NCBI GenBank assembly: GCA_024641945.1
Contig: JAHECD010000008.1
Span: forward strand, 1 to 64,000
Length of the DNA: 64,000 nucleotides
From: Rubrivivax sp.
Lineage (GTDB): Bacteria; Pseudomonadota; Gammaproteobacteria; Burkholderiales; Burkholderiaceae_C
Direction: 5' to 3'
A model generated the notes under the pieces. It made no database searches and had not been told where the DNA came from. It worked only from the letters and a program-made list of their open reading frames with translations. Of the stretch, positions 56,903 to 64,000 are shown one piece after another. The translations under genes and the position numbers were made by a program. Positions within the stretch are counted from its first letter, which is position 1. Each line of letters opens with the position of its first letter.

Positions 56903-57357
56903 TCGACTTCGGCGACGAGCTCGATCTCGACACACGCGCCGGTGGGAATCTGAGCGACGCCGAAGGCACTTCGCGCATGGGCACCGACGGCCGGCCCGAA
57001 CACCTCACCCAACAACTCCGAACAGCCATTTGTCACCAAATGGTGCTCGGTGAAGGTGGATGTGCTGTTGACCAGGCTCAGGACCTTGACGATGCGGCGC
57101 ACCTTTTCGAGGTCGCCCACGGCCGCCTGCAGCGTGCCCATCAAGTCGATCGCGATGGCGCGTGCCGCCGCCTTGCCTTCATCGGTGGTCATCGTCAGGC
57201 CGAGCTGGCCGACCCAAGGTTTGCCATCACGCTTGGCCACGTGGCCCGACAGATAGACGAGGTGGCCGGTGCGCACGAAGGGCACATAGGCGGCGGCCGG
57301 CACGGCCACCGGCGGCAGCGTGATCCCCAGGGCGGCCAGGCGGGAAGAAATGGTCAT
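56899..57357 (-). CDS. RidA/YjgF family protein
   Basis: A 152-residue member of the RidA superfamily. Archetypes deaminate reactive enamine/imine intermediates released by PLP enzymes. Family blocks are FVRTGHLVYLSGHVAKRDGKP, KAAARAIAIDLMGTLQAAVGDLEKVRRIVKVLSLVNS and the C-terminal ARSAFGVAQIPTGACVEIELVAEVE. The chain is somewhat longer than RidA itself (about 128), like the RidA subgroup with an N-terminal extension. It overlaps dsbB by four bases and is divergent from comEC by 59 bp. Confidence 0.9.
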   Translation of the reverse strand: MTISSRLAALGITLPPVAVPAAAYVPFVRTGHLVYLSGHVAKRDGKPWVGQLGLTMTTDEGKAAARAIAIDLMGTLQAAVGDLEKVRRIVKVLSLVNSTSTFTEHHLVTNGCSELLGEVFGPAVGAHARSAFGVAQIPTGACVEIELVAEVE

Positions 57358-57416
57358 GTCGCGGGTCCTGTACGGGGCCCCTGAATGGGGCGGGAGGCAT
57401 CCTACACTGCGGCCCG

Positions 57417-59861
57417 ATGACAGCCAGCGCAGCGCCAGGCCGGGGCGACAGGCGTGCAGTCCCGGCCGATCCCGGGCGGCGCATGGCGCTGGCGGCGGCG
57501 GCCTGGGTGGCCGGCGTCGCGTGGCAGTTGCAGCGCGAGTCGCTGTCGGACACCCGGTCGATGGCGGCCATGGCCCTTGCGGCCTCGCTGGTGGCCGCAT
57601 TGGCACTCGTGCGCCGGCCCGCGGGGGTGTTCGCGCTGGGGCTGATGTCCCTGTGCATCGCGGGTTTTGCGTCGACCGACTGGCGTGCGTCGCAGCGCCT
57701 TGCGGACCGTCTGCCGCCGGCGCTCGAGGGCGTCGACCTCGTCGTCGTCGGCGTCATCGCGGAGATGCCTCACGACAGCCCGATCGGCACGCGCTTCGTG
57801 CTCGACGTGGCGACGGCGTCGCGAGACGGCCTTCCGGTGCGTGTGCCGCGCCGTGTGTCGCTGGGCTGGTACCGGGGGTGGGACGACACGGCTCCCGTCG
57901 CGGGCCCGGCGCCGGTGCTGACGGCGGGCGACCGCTGGCGCCTGCCCGTGCGGCTGAAGCGTCCGCACGGCACGATGAACCCGCACGGCTTCGACCTCGA
58001 GCTGTGGTTGTTCGAACAAGGCATCGGCGCCAGCGGCACCGTGCGCCCGGGTGCCGAGCCGCTGGCCCGTGCGGTGGCGCACCCGCTGGAACGCACGCGC
58101 CAGGCGGTGCGGGATGCGATCCTGCTGCGTGTGCCCGATGCGTCCGCCGCCGGGGTGCTGGCCGCATTGGCGGTGGGCGATCAGGCGGCGATCGACCGCG
58201 ACGGGTGGGACATCTTTCGCGTCACGGGCGTGGCGCACCTGATGAGCATCAGCGGGCTGCACGTGACGATGTTCGCGTGGCTGGCAGGTGCCGCCATCGG
58301 CTGGGCCTGGCGCCGTTGGCCACGGGGCATGCGCGTCGTGCCGGCGCCCGTCGCGGCGCGCCTGGGCGGCCTCGGGTGCGCTGCGGGATATGCCTTGCTG
58401 GCCGGGTGGGGTGTGCCGGCGCAACGCACCGTGCTGATGATCGGAGTCGTGGTCGTGTTGCGCACACGCGGAGTGCGCTGGCCGCAGCCGCTGGTGCTGC
58501 TGGCGGCTGCGCTCGCGGTGACGGTGCTCGACCCCTGGGCATTGCTGCAGGCCGGCTTCTGGTTGTCGTTCACGGCGGTGGCGCTGCTGATCGCGTCCGA
58601 GCCGGCTGCCGGCGTGGGGGCACCGCGCACCGGATGGCGCGCCACGCTGCGTGCAGCGCTGCACACCCAGGCGGTCGCCACGGTCGGCCTGGCGCCCCTG
58701 TCGATGGTGTTTTTCCAGCAGGTGTCGATCGTCGGGCTCGTGGCCAACCTGCTGGCGATTCCGCTCGTCACGCTCGTGATCACGCCGCTCGCGCTGCTCG
58801 GCGCCGTGCTGCCGCCGCTGTGGGGTCTGGCGGGCGGGGTCGTGCAGGGGCTTCAGGCGGCACTCGGGCTGCTCGCGGGATGGCCCGGTGCCGTCTGGAC
58901 CAGTGCCGCGGCGCCGCTCTGGGCGGTCGGGTGTGGGTTGGTGGGCGGCACATTGCTGGTCCTGCCGCTGCCCTGGCGCCTTCGCCTGCTCGGCCTGCCA
59001 CTGCTCGTGCCTCTGGCGGCGCCACCGGTTGCGCGCCCTGCCGAAGGGCAATTCGAGGCCGTGATCGCGGATATCGGCCAGGGGACGGCGGTCCTGGTGC
59101 GCACCCGCGCCCACCTGCTGGTCTACGACGCCGGCCCGCAATATTCGCCGGACGCCGACGCGGGGTCCCGCGTGCTGCTTCCGCTGCTGCGGGTACGCGG
59201 CGAGCGCAAGGTCGACCTGCTCCTGCTGAGCCATCGTGATGCCGACCACGTCGGCGGCGCCGCAAGCCTGCTGGGCGGCCTGCCGGTGCTCGCCTCGACG
59301 TCGTCGCTCGCGCCGGGCCATCCGTTGCTCGCGCGCCTGCCGGCGCATCGGCGCTGTGACGCGGGCCAGCAATGGACCTGGGATGGCGTGCGGTTCGAGA
59401 TCCTGCATCCCCAGGCCGCGGACCACGCCATGATGCTCAAGTCGAATGCGCTGAGCTGCGTGCTGAAGGTGACGGACGCCGCCGGCCAGAGCCTGCTGTT
59501 GACGGGGGACATCGAGGCCGCCCAGGAGTCGGCGCTCGTCGCGCAACTCGGTGCCGCGGGCCTGGCCAGCGAGACGCTGCTCGTGCCACACCACGGCAGC
59601 CGGACATCGTCGACCGAGGCCTTCTTGCAGGCCGTGTCGCCACGCACGGGGGTCGTGCAGGCGGCCTACCGCAGCCGATTCGGTCATCCGGCGCCCGACG
59701 TGATGGCGCGCTACGCGCGCCTGGGCATCGATGTGCGCCGGAGCGACCGCTGCGGAGCCTATACCGTCCCGCCGGACGGCACAGCCGGGGTCTGCCAGAG
59801 GGCCACCGACCGCCGCTACTGGCATCATGGGGCTGTTGCATCGGCCCCTGACGCCGACTGA
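57417..59861 (+). CDS. comEC: DNA internalization competence protein ComEC/Rec2
   Basis: An 814-residue polytopic membrane protein forming the inner-membrane channel for single-stranded DNA during natural transformation. The order is DUF4131-like N-terminal helices and soluble domain (about 20-225), the competence domain with repeated hydrophobic helices (about 230-530, with VAHLMSISGLHVTMFAWLAG), and a C-terminal metallo-beta-lactamase-like nuclease domain with SHRDADHVGG (about 606-615) and VPHHGS. Length is normal for ComEC (about 750-850). Other competence genes are not in the window, so actual competence is uncertain. Confidence 0.93.
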   Translation: MTASAAPGRGDRRAVPADPGRRMALAAAAWVAGVAWQLQRESLSDTRSMAAMALAASLVAALALVRRPAGVFALGLMSLCIAGFASTDWRASQRLADRLPPALEGVDLVVVGVIAEMPHDSPIGTRFVLDVATASRDGLPVRVPRRVSLGWYRGWDDTAPVAGPAPVLTAGDRWRLPVRLKRPHGTMNPHGFDLELWLFEQGIGASGTVRPGAEPLARAVAHPLERTRQAVRDAILLRVPDASAAGVLAALAVGDQAAIDRDGWDIFRVTGVAHLMSISGLHVTMFAWLAGAAIGWAWRRWPRGMRVVPAPVAARLGGLGCAAGYALLAGWGVPAQRTVLMIGVVVVLRTRGVRWPQPLVLLAAALAVTVLDPWALLQAGFWLSFTAVALLIASEPAAGVGAPRTGWRATLRAALHTQAVATVGLAPLSMVFFQQVSIVGLVANLLAIPLVTLVITPLALLGAVLPPLWGLAGGVVQGLQAALGLLAGWPGAVWTSAAAPLWAVGCGLVGGTLLVLPLPWRLRLLGLPLLVPLAAPPVARPAEGQFEAVIADIGQGTAVLVRTRAHLLVYDAGPQYSPDADAGSRVLLPLLRVRGERKVDLLLLSHRDADHVGGAASLLGGLPVLASTSSLAPGHPLLARLPAHRRCDAGQQWTWDGVRFEILHPQAADHAMMLKSNALSCVLKVTDAAGQSLLLTGDIEAAQESALVAQLGAAGLASETLLVPHHGSRTSSTEAFLQAVSPRTGVVQAAYRSRFGHPAPDVMARYARLGIDVRRSDRCGAYTVPPDGTAGVCQRATDRRYWHHGAVASAPDAD

Positions 59862-59915
59862 TGGCCCGGAGCTTGCATTTGAGATCTGCCAGCCCGAGCA
59901 CCCGAGGAGCCCCAC

Positions 59916-62900
59916 TTGTCGATCCATGTCGCACTGAACCACGTCACACACTACCGCTATGACCGTCGCGTGGGGTTGACCCCGCAGGTCGTGCGCCTGC
60001 GCCCGGCGCCCCATTGCCGCACGCCGATCCTGAGCTATTCGCTGCGCATCGAGCCGGGCGACCACTTCATCAACTGGCAGCAGGACCCGTTTGCCAACCA
60101 CCTGGCACGGCTGGTCTTCCCCGAAAAGACCACCGAGTTCAAGGTGACGGTCGACCTCGTCGCCGAGATGGCGGTCTACAACCCGTTCGACTTCTTCCTC
60201 GAGCCCGACGCCGAGGAATTTCCGTTTTCCTATGCCAAGGAACTCGAGCACGACCTCCTGCCGTACCTTGTCAAGGGCCCGCTGACGCCGCGCTTCGAGG
60301 CCTTCGTGGCTAGCGTACCGCGCGACAAGGTGCGCACGATCGACTTCCTGGTCTCGTTGAACCAACGCCTGCAACGCGACATCAGCTACCTGATCCGCAT
60401 GGAGCCGGGCGTGCAGACGCCCGAGGTCACGCTGACCAACGGCTCGGGCTCTTGCCGCGACACTGGCTGGCTGCTCGTGCAGACGCTGCGCCATATGGGC
60501 CTGGCGGCACGTTTCGTCTCGGGGTACCTGATCCAGCTCAAGCCGGACGTCAAGTCGCTTGACGGCCCGACGGGGGCCGAGGTCGACTTCACCGACCTGC
60601 ACGCCTGGTGCGAGGTCTACCTGCCCGGCGCAGGCTGGGTCGGCCTCGACCCGACGTCCGGCCTGATGGCGGGCGAGGGGCATATCCCCGTGGCCTGCAC
60701 GCCCGAGCCGTCCACCGCGGCCCCGGTGAGCGGCGGCGTCGAGGACAGCGAGGTCGAGTTCTCGCACCACATGCAGATCACGCGGATCTACGAATCGCCG
60801 CGCGTCACCCTGCCGTATACCGACAAGCAGTGGCAGGACATCGTCGATCTCGGTCACGTGGTCGACGGCCAACTGGCGCAGCAGGACGTGCGCCTGACGA
60901 TGGGCGGCGAGCCGACGTTCGTCTCGGTCGACGACCGCGACGGCGCCGAGTGGAATACCGATGCGCTCGGCCCCACCAAGCGGGGCTTCGCCACCGAACT
61001 CGTGCACCGGCTGCTCGCCAAATACGGTCAGGGTGGCTTCCTGCACTTCGGCCAGGGCAAGTGGTACCCCGGCGAGCAGCTGCCACGCTGGGCACTGTCG
61101 ATCTGCTGGCGCGCCGACGGCGAGCCGTGCTGGGCCGATCCGTCGCTGTTCGCCGACGAGCGCGACGCGCACCGCTACACCCGCGCCGACGCGCACGCCT
61201 TCATCACGGCGTTGACACGTCGCCTGAAACTGGACCCCAAGTACGTTCACCCGGGCTACGAGGACACGTTCTACTACCTCTGGCGCGAGCGCCGGCTGCC
61301 GGTCAACGTGGACCCGTTCGACTCGCGCCTGGACGACGAACTCGAGCGCACGCGCCTGCGGCGTGTCTTCGAACAGGGGCTCGACAACGTCGTCGGCTAT
61401 CTCCTGCCGCTGCGCAAGGAATGGCAAACCGGCACGGCCGGCCCGGCCTGGATCACGGGCCCGTGGTTCACGCGCGATGACCGCTTGTATCTCTTCCCTG
61501 GCGATTCGCCGATGGGCTACCGCCTGCCGCTTGACTCGCTGCCCTGGGCCAAGGCCGGCGACATGCCGGTGATGCTGACGCAAGACCCGTATGCACCACA
61601 GCGCCCACTGCCCAGCGCGGCGCACTTGCGTGCGCAGATCCGCCCGTACGACGTCCATCGTGTGGGTGCCGGCTTTGCCGAGGGTGGCGCGGTGGCGGTG
61701 CAGGGGCAGGGCGCGGTGGGCGCCGACGGGACACCCATGGCTTATGCGGCCGGCTTCAGTGGCGAGGCCGCGCCGCCGCATCAACCGGTGACGCCGCACG
61801 CCGTGGCGCCCGACACGGTGCCGCAAAGGCACCAGTCGGCCGGCTGGATCACGCGCACGGCGCTGTGTGTCGAAGTGCGCGACCCGCAGCGCGCCAATGG
61901 CCCCAAGGCCGAGGCCGAGCATGGCGGCGTGAGCGGCGTGATGTACGTCTTCATGCCGCCGCTGGAGCACCTGGAGGACTACCTCGAACTCGTCGCCGCG
62001 GTGGAAGCGACGGCCGAAGAGCAGGGCGTGAAGGTCGTGATGGAGGGTTACCCGCCACCGCGCGACCCGCGCCTGAAGCTGCTGCAGGTGACACCCGACC
62101 CCGGGGTCATCGAGGTCAACATCCACCCGGCGCACAACTGGACGGAGTTGGTCGATCACACCGAGTTCCTGTACGACGCGGCGCACCGCACGCGCCTGTC
62201 GACGGAGAAGTTCATGCTGGACGGCCGCCACACCGGCACGGGTGGCGGCAACCACTTCGTGCTCGGCGGCGCCCGCCCGGCGGACAGCCCGTTCCTGCGC
62301 CGGCCCGACCTGCTGGCCAGCCTGCTGACCTACTGGCACAACCACCCCAGCCTGAGCTACTTGTTCAGCGGCATGTTCATCGGGCCGACGAGCCAGGCGC
62401 CGCGCATCGACGAGGCGCGCAACGACCAGGTCTACGAGGTCGAGATCGCGCTGCAGGAATTGCAGCGGCAGATCGAGCAACGTGGCGGCGAGGTGCCTCC
62501 GTGGGTGGTGGACCGCTCGCTGCGCAACCTGCTGATCGACGTCACCGGCAACACGCACCGCAGCGAGTTCTGCATCGACAAGCTGTACTCGCCGGACGGG
62601 CCGACCGGCCGTCTCGGGCTGCTGGAACTGCGTGCGTTCGAGATGCCGCCGCATGCCCGCATGAGCCTGGCGCAGCAGCTGCTGCTGCGTGCGCTGGTGG
62701 CCTGGTTCTGGCGCGAGCCATATACCGGGCGCGGGACCACGCGGCTGACCCGCTGGGACACCGGCCTGCACGACCGCTTCCTGCTGCCGACCTTCGTGCA
62801 GATGGACTTCGACGACGTGATGGCCGAGCTCAACCAGGCCGGCTTCGGTTTCGACTCGCAGTGGTTCGCGCCGCATTTCGAGTTCCGCTTCCCGCTCGTC

Positions 62901-63434
62901 GGCGAGGTCGCGACGATGGGGATCGGCCTGTCGCTGCGCACGGCGCTGGAACCCTGGCACGTGATGGGCGAGGAGGGTGCGCCCGGCGGCACGGTGCGCT
63001 ACGTCGACTCGTCGCTCGAGCGCCTCGAACTCAAGGTCACCGGACTCAACGACAACCGCCACCTCATCACCGTCAACGGGCAGGCGGCGCCCTTGCAGCC
63101 CACCGGGCGGGTGGGCGAATTCGTCTGCGGCGTGCGTTACCGCGCCTGGGCGCCGCCGTCGGCGCTGCATCCGACGATTCCGTCGCATGCGCCGCTCACG
63201 TTCGACATCGTCGACCGCTGGCTGCAGCGCTCGCTGGGGGGTTGCCGCTACCACGTGGCGCACCCCGGCGGCCTGAGCCACGAGGACTTTCCTGTCAACG
63301 CCTATACGGCCGAGAGCCGGCGCCTGGCGCGCTTCTTCCGCTTCGGCCACACGCCGGGGCAGATGGACGTGAAGCCGGCGCAGCCAAGCCGCGAATTCCC
63401 GTTCACGCTGGATTTGCGCGTCCAGCGCGCCTGA
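59916..63434 (+). CDS. Transglutaminase-like/DUF2126 fusion protein
   Basis: A 1172-residue protein. Residues about 1-300 are a bacterial transglutaminase-like domain: N-terminal beta region (LNHVTHYRYDRRVGLTPQVVRLRPAP), then the papain-type triad Cys180 (GSGSCRDTGW), His229 (DLHAWCEVYLPG) and Asp245 (GLDPTSG). The rest (about 330-1172) is DUF2126, with LTMGGEPTFVSVDDRDGAEWNTDALGP and EVNIHPAHNWTELVDHTEFLYDAA, related to amidoligase/glutamine-synthetase-like folds by published comparison. The start is TTG at 59916 with GAGGAG six bases upstream. Together with the next gene it forms a locus proposed to make or modify a peptide-like product; no substrate is known. Confidence 0.88.
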   Translation: MSIHVALNHVTHYRYDRRVGLTPQVVRLRPAPHCRTPILSYSLRIEPGDHFINWQQDPFANHLARLVFPEKTTEFKVTVDLVAEMAVYNPFDFFLEPDAEEFPFSYAKELEHDLLPYLVKGPLTPRFEAFVASVPRDKVRTIDFLVSLNQRLQRDISYLIRMEPGVQTPEVTLTNGSGSCRDTGWLLVQTLRHMGLAARFVSGYLIQLKPDVKSLDGPTGAEVDFTDLHAWCEVYLPGAGWVGLDPTSGLMAGEGHIPVACTPEPSTAAPVSGGVEDSEVEFSHHMQITRIYESPRVTLPYTDKQWQDIVDLGHVVDGQLAQQDVRLTMGGEPTFVSVDDRDGAEWNTDALGPTKRGFATELVHRLLAKYGQGGFLHFGQGKWYPGEQLPRWALSICWRADGEPCWADPSLFADERDAHRYTRADAHAFITALTRRLKLDPKYVHPGYEDTFYYLWRERRLPVNVDPFDSRLDDELERTRLRRVFEQGLDNVVGYLLPLRKEWQTGTAGPAWITGPWFTRDDRLYLFPGDSPMGYRLPLDSLPWAKAGDMPVMLTQDPYAPQRPLPSAAHLRAQIRPYDVHRVGAGFAEGGAVAVQGQGAVGADGTPMAYAAGFSGEAAPPHQPVTPHAVAPDTVPQRHQSAGWITRTALCVEVRDPQRANGPKAEAEHGGVSGVMYVFMPPLEHLEDYLELVAAVEATAEEQGVKVVMEGYPPPRDPRLKLLQVTPDPGVIEVNIHPAHNWTELVDHTEFLYDAAHRTRLSTEKFMLDGRHTGTGGGNHFVLGGARPADSPFLRRPDLLASLLTYWHNHPSLSYLFSGMFIGPTSQAPRIDEARNDQVYEVEIALQELQRQIEQRGGEVPPWVVDRSLRNLLIDVTGNTHRSEFCIDKLYSPDGPTGRLGLLELRAFEMPPHARMSLAQQLLLRALVAWFWREPYTGRGTTRLTRWDTGLHDRFLLPTFVQMDFDDVMAELNQAGFGFDSQWFAPHFEFRFPLVGEVATMGIGLSLRTALEPWHVMGEEGAPGGTVRYVDSSLERLELKVTGLNDNRHLITVNGQAAPLQPTGRVGEFVCGVRYRAWAPPSALHPTIPSHAPLTFDIVDRWLQRSLGGCRYHVAHPGGLSHEDFPVNAYTAESRRLARFFRFGHTPGQMDVKPAQPSREFPFTLDLRVQRA

Positions 63435-63456
63435 TCCGGCGACACCAGGACGCCCC

Positions 63457-64000
63457 TTGCCGCAGCAGCAGTCGCAAAGCACGCTCCCCTTCGGCACCGG
63501 GGCGCCGCACGGGGTTGCCGGATCGACGTTGCTGCGCCGGGCGACGCCGGCCGACCTGGGCGTGCGCGACGAACTGCGTGACGACACCGGCGCATTGCGG
63601 CCGGCCTGGGCACGCTTCGCGGCGCTGATCCCCGACCCGCCGGCCGGGCTGGACCCCACCAGCGACCTGGACCGGCGCACCGCGCAGGTGGCCGAGCGCA
63701 TCCGGCTCGACGGCGTCACGCACAACGTGTTCAGCGAGACGGGCGTGGCGGCGCGGCCGTGGTCGCTGGAATTGCTGCCGCTGCTCGTCGAGCCCGCCGA
63801 TTGGGCCCATATCGAGCGCGGTGTGGTCCAGCGGGCGGCGCTGCTGGAGACGATGCTGGCCGATCTGTACGGGCCACAGCGGCTGTTGCACGACGGGCTC
63901 CTTCCGCCGGCGCTGCTTTTGCGCCATCCCGGTTACCTGCGGCCGATGCGCGGGGTCGAGCCGGCAGGTGGCATGCGCCTGCACATCGTGGCGTTCGACC
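63457..64000 (+). CDS. Circularly permuted ATP-grasp protein (5' part)
   Basis: The frame starts at a TTG (63457) with AGGA seven bases upstream and stays open to the window edge (181 codons seen, incomplete). The sequence VTHNVFSETGVAARPWSLELLPLLVEPADWAHIERGVVQRAALLETMLADLYGPQRLL is the characteristic opening of circularly permuted type 2 ATP-grasp proteins (DUF404/DUF407), often fused to or followed by an alpha-E domain. It sits 23 bp after the DUF2126 gene, in the usual operon order. The rest of the protein cannot be judged. Confidence 0.85.
   Translation, partial: MPQQQSQSTLPFGTGAPHGVAGSTLLRRATPADLGVRDELRDDTGALRPAWARFAALIPDPPAGLDPTSDLDRRTAQVAERIRLDGVTHNVFSETGVAARPWSLELLPLLVEPADWAHIERGVVQRAALLETMLADLYGPQRLLHDGLLPPALLLRHPGYLRPMRGVEPAGGMRLHIVAFD

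Noticed and set aside
57402-63725. Very long minus-strand open frame of about 2100 codons opposite comEC and DUF2126
   Set aside because: It is antisense to two well-supported genes, its product is Arg/Gln/His/Ala-rich without a fold, and GC-biased codons on the sense strand remove stops from this frame.

Overview
The window is a very GC-rich (about two-thirds G+C by eye), densely packed chromosomal stretch of a Gram-negative bacterium. The gene set (BamC, WaaA/Kdo transferase, TolC, UppP, DsbB, a tRNA-Gly(CCC) with encoded CCA, ParE/ParC, a CoaBC-Dut pair, a GspA/GspB pair, DUF2126 and circularly permuted ATP-grasp proteins) points to a betaproteobacterium, most likely Burkholderiales. This is inferred from protein style and gene order, not from a search. 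No insertion sequence, integrase, phage gene or CRISPR array is visible, and nearly all of it reads as core chromosome with a few accessory islets.

Layout. 0.3-7.5 kb: a small unknown, a PhyH-type dioxygenase, an EamA transporter, an adaptive alkylation-repair pair (Ada/AlkA fusion plus Ogt), a phosphomannomutase/phosphoglucomutase and WaaA. 7.5-14.7 kb: a leftward cluster tetR - adaptor - RND pump - PCMT-like methyltransferase - tolC that could supply a whole tripartite efflux pump, with a clear TetR-type palindrome at its head. 14.8-19.2 kb: uppP, trmB and two exported proteins of unknown function. 19.6 kb: tRNA-Gly and its terminator. 20.1-28.3 kb: a degenerate receiver/GGDEF protein, gabD, then a tightly coupled rightward run alaS - GNAT - SEC-C protein - coaBC - dut. 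28.4-30.7 kb: an accessory pair made of a papain-like cysteine protease with a C-terminal seven-repeat propeller and a 198-residue unknown. 30.8-33.4 kb: an FKBP isomerase, a ribosomal-oxygenase-like cupin, a small unknown and an alanine-rich lipoprotein. 33.5-37.6 kb: a leftward run MFS - 47-residue membrane peptide - methyltransferase - dapA - bamC. 37.6-45.9 kb: dadA, then parE - GNAT - gspA - gspB - parC.

46.1-53.8 kb holds the most interesting unit: five rightward genes encoding an NfnA-like flavoprotein, an NfnB/GltA-like flavoprotein, the alpha and beta subunits of a 2-oxoacid:ferredoxin oxidoreductase, and a 725-residue protein ending in a single-cluster ferredoxin domain after about 640 residues of unknown function. 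Together they look like a self-contained module moving electrons from a 2-oxoacid through ferredoxin to NAD(P). Two of its intergenic gaps are bridged by mini-ORFs of 30 and 25 codons that touch or nearly touch the next start, and the leader upstream carries an unusual cluster of GCAC/GTGC dyads.

53.8-56.3 kb: a three-gene envelope operon (periplasmic protein, BepA-like M48 protease, lipoprotein) with stop/start overlaps. 56.4-59.9 kb: dsbB, a RidA protein and comEC. 59.9-64.0 kb: a transglutaminase-like/DUF2126 protein and the 5' part of a circularly permuted ATP-grasp protein, the start of a poorly understood amidoligase-type locus that runs off the right edge.
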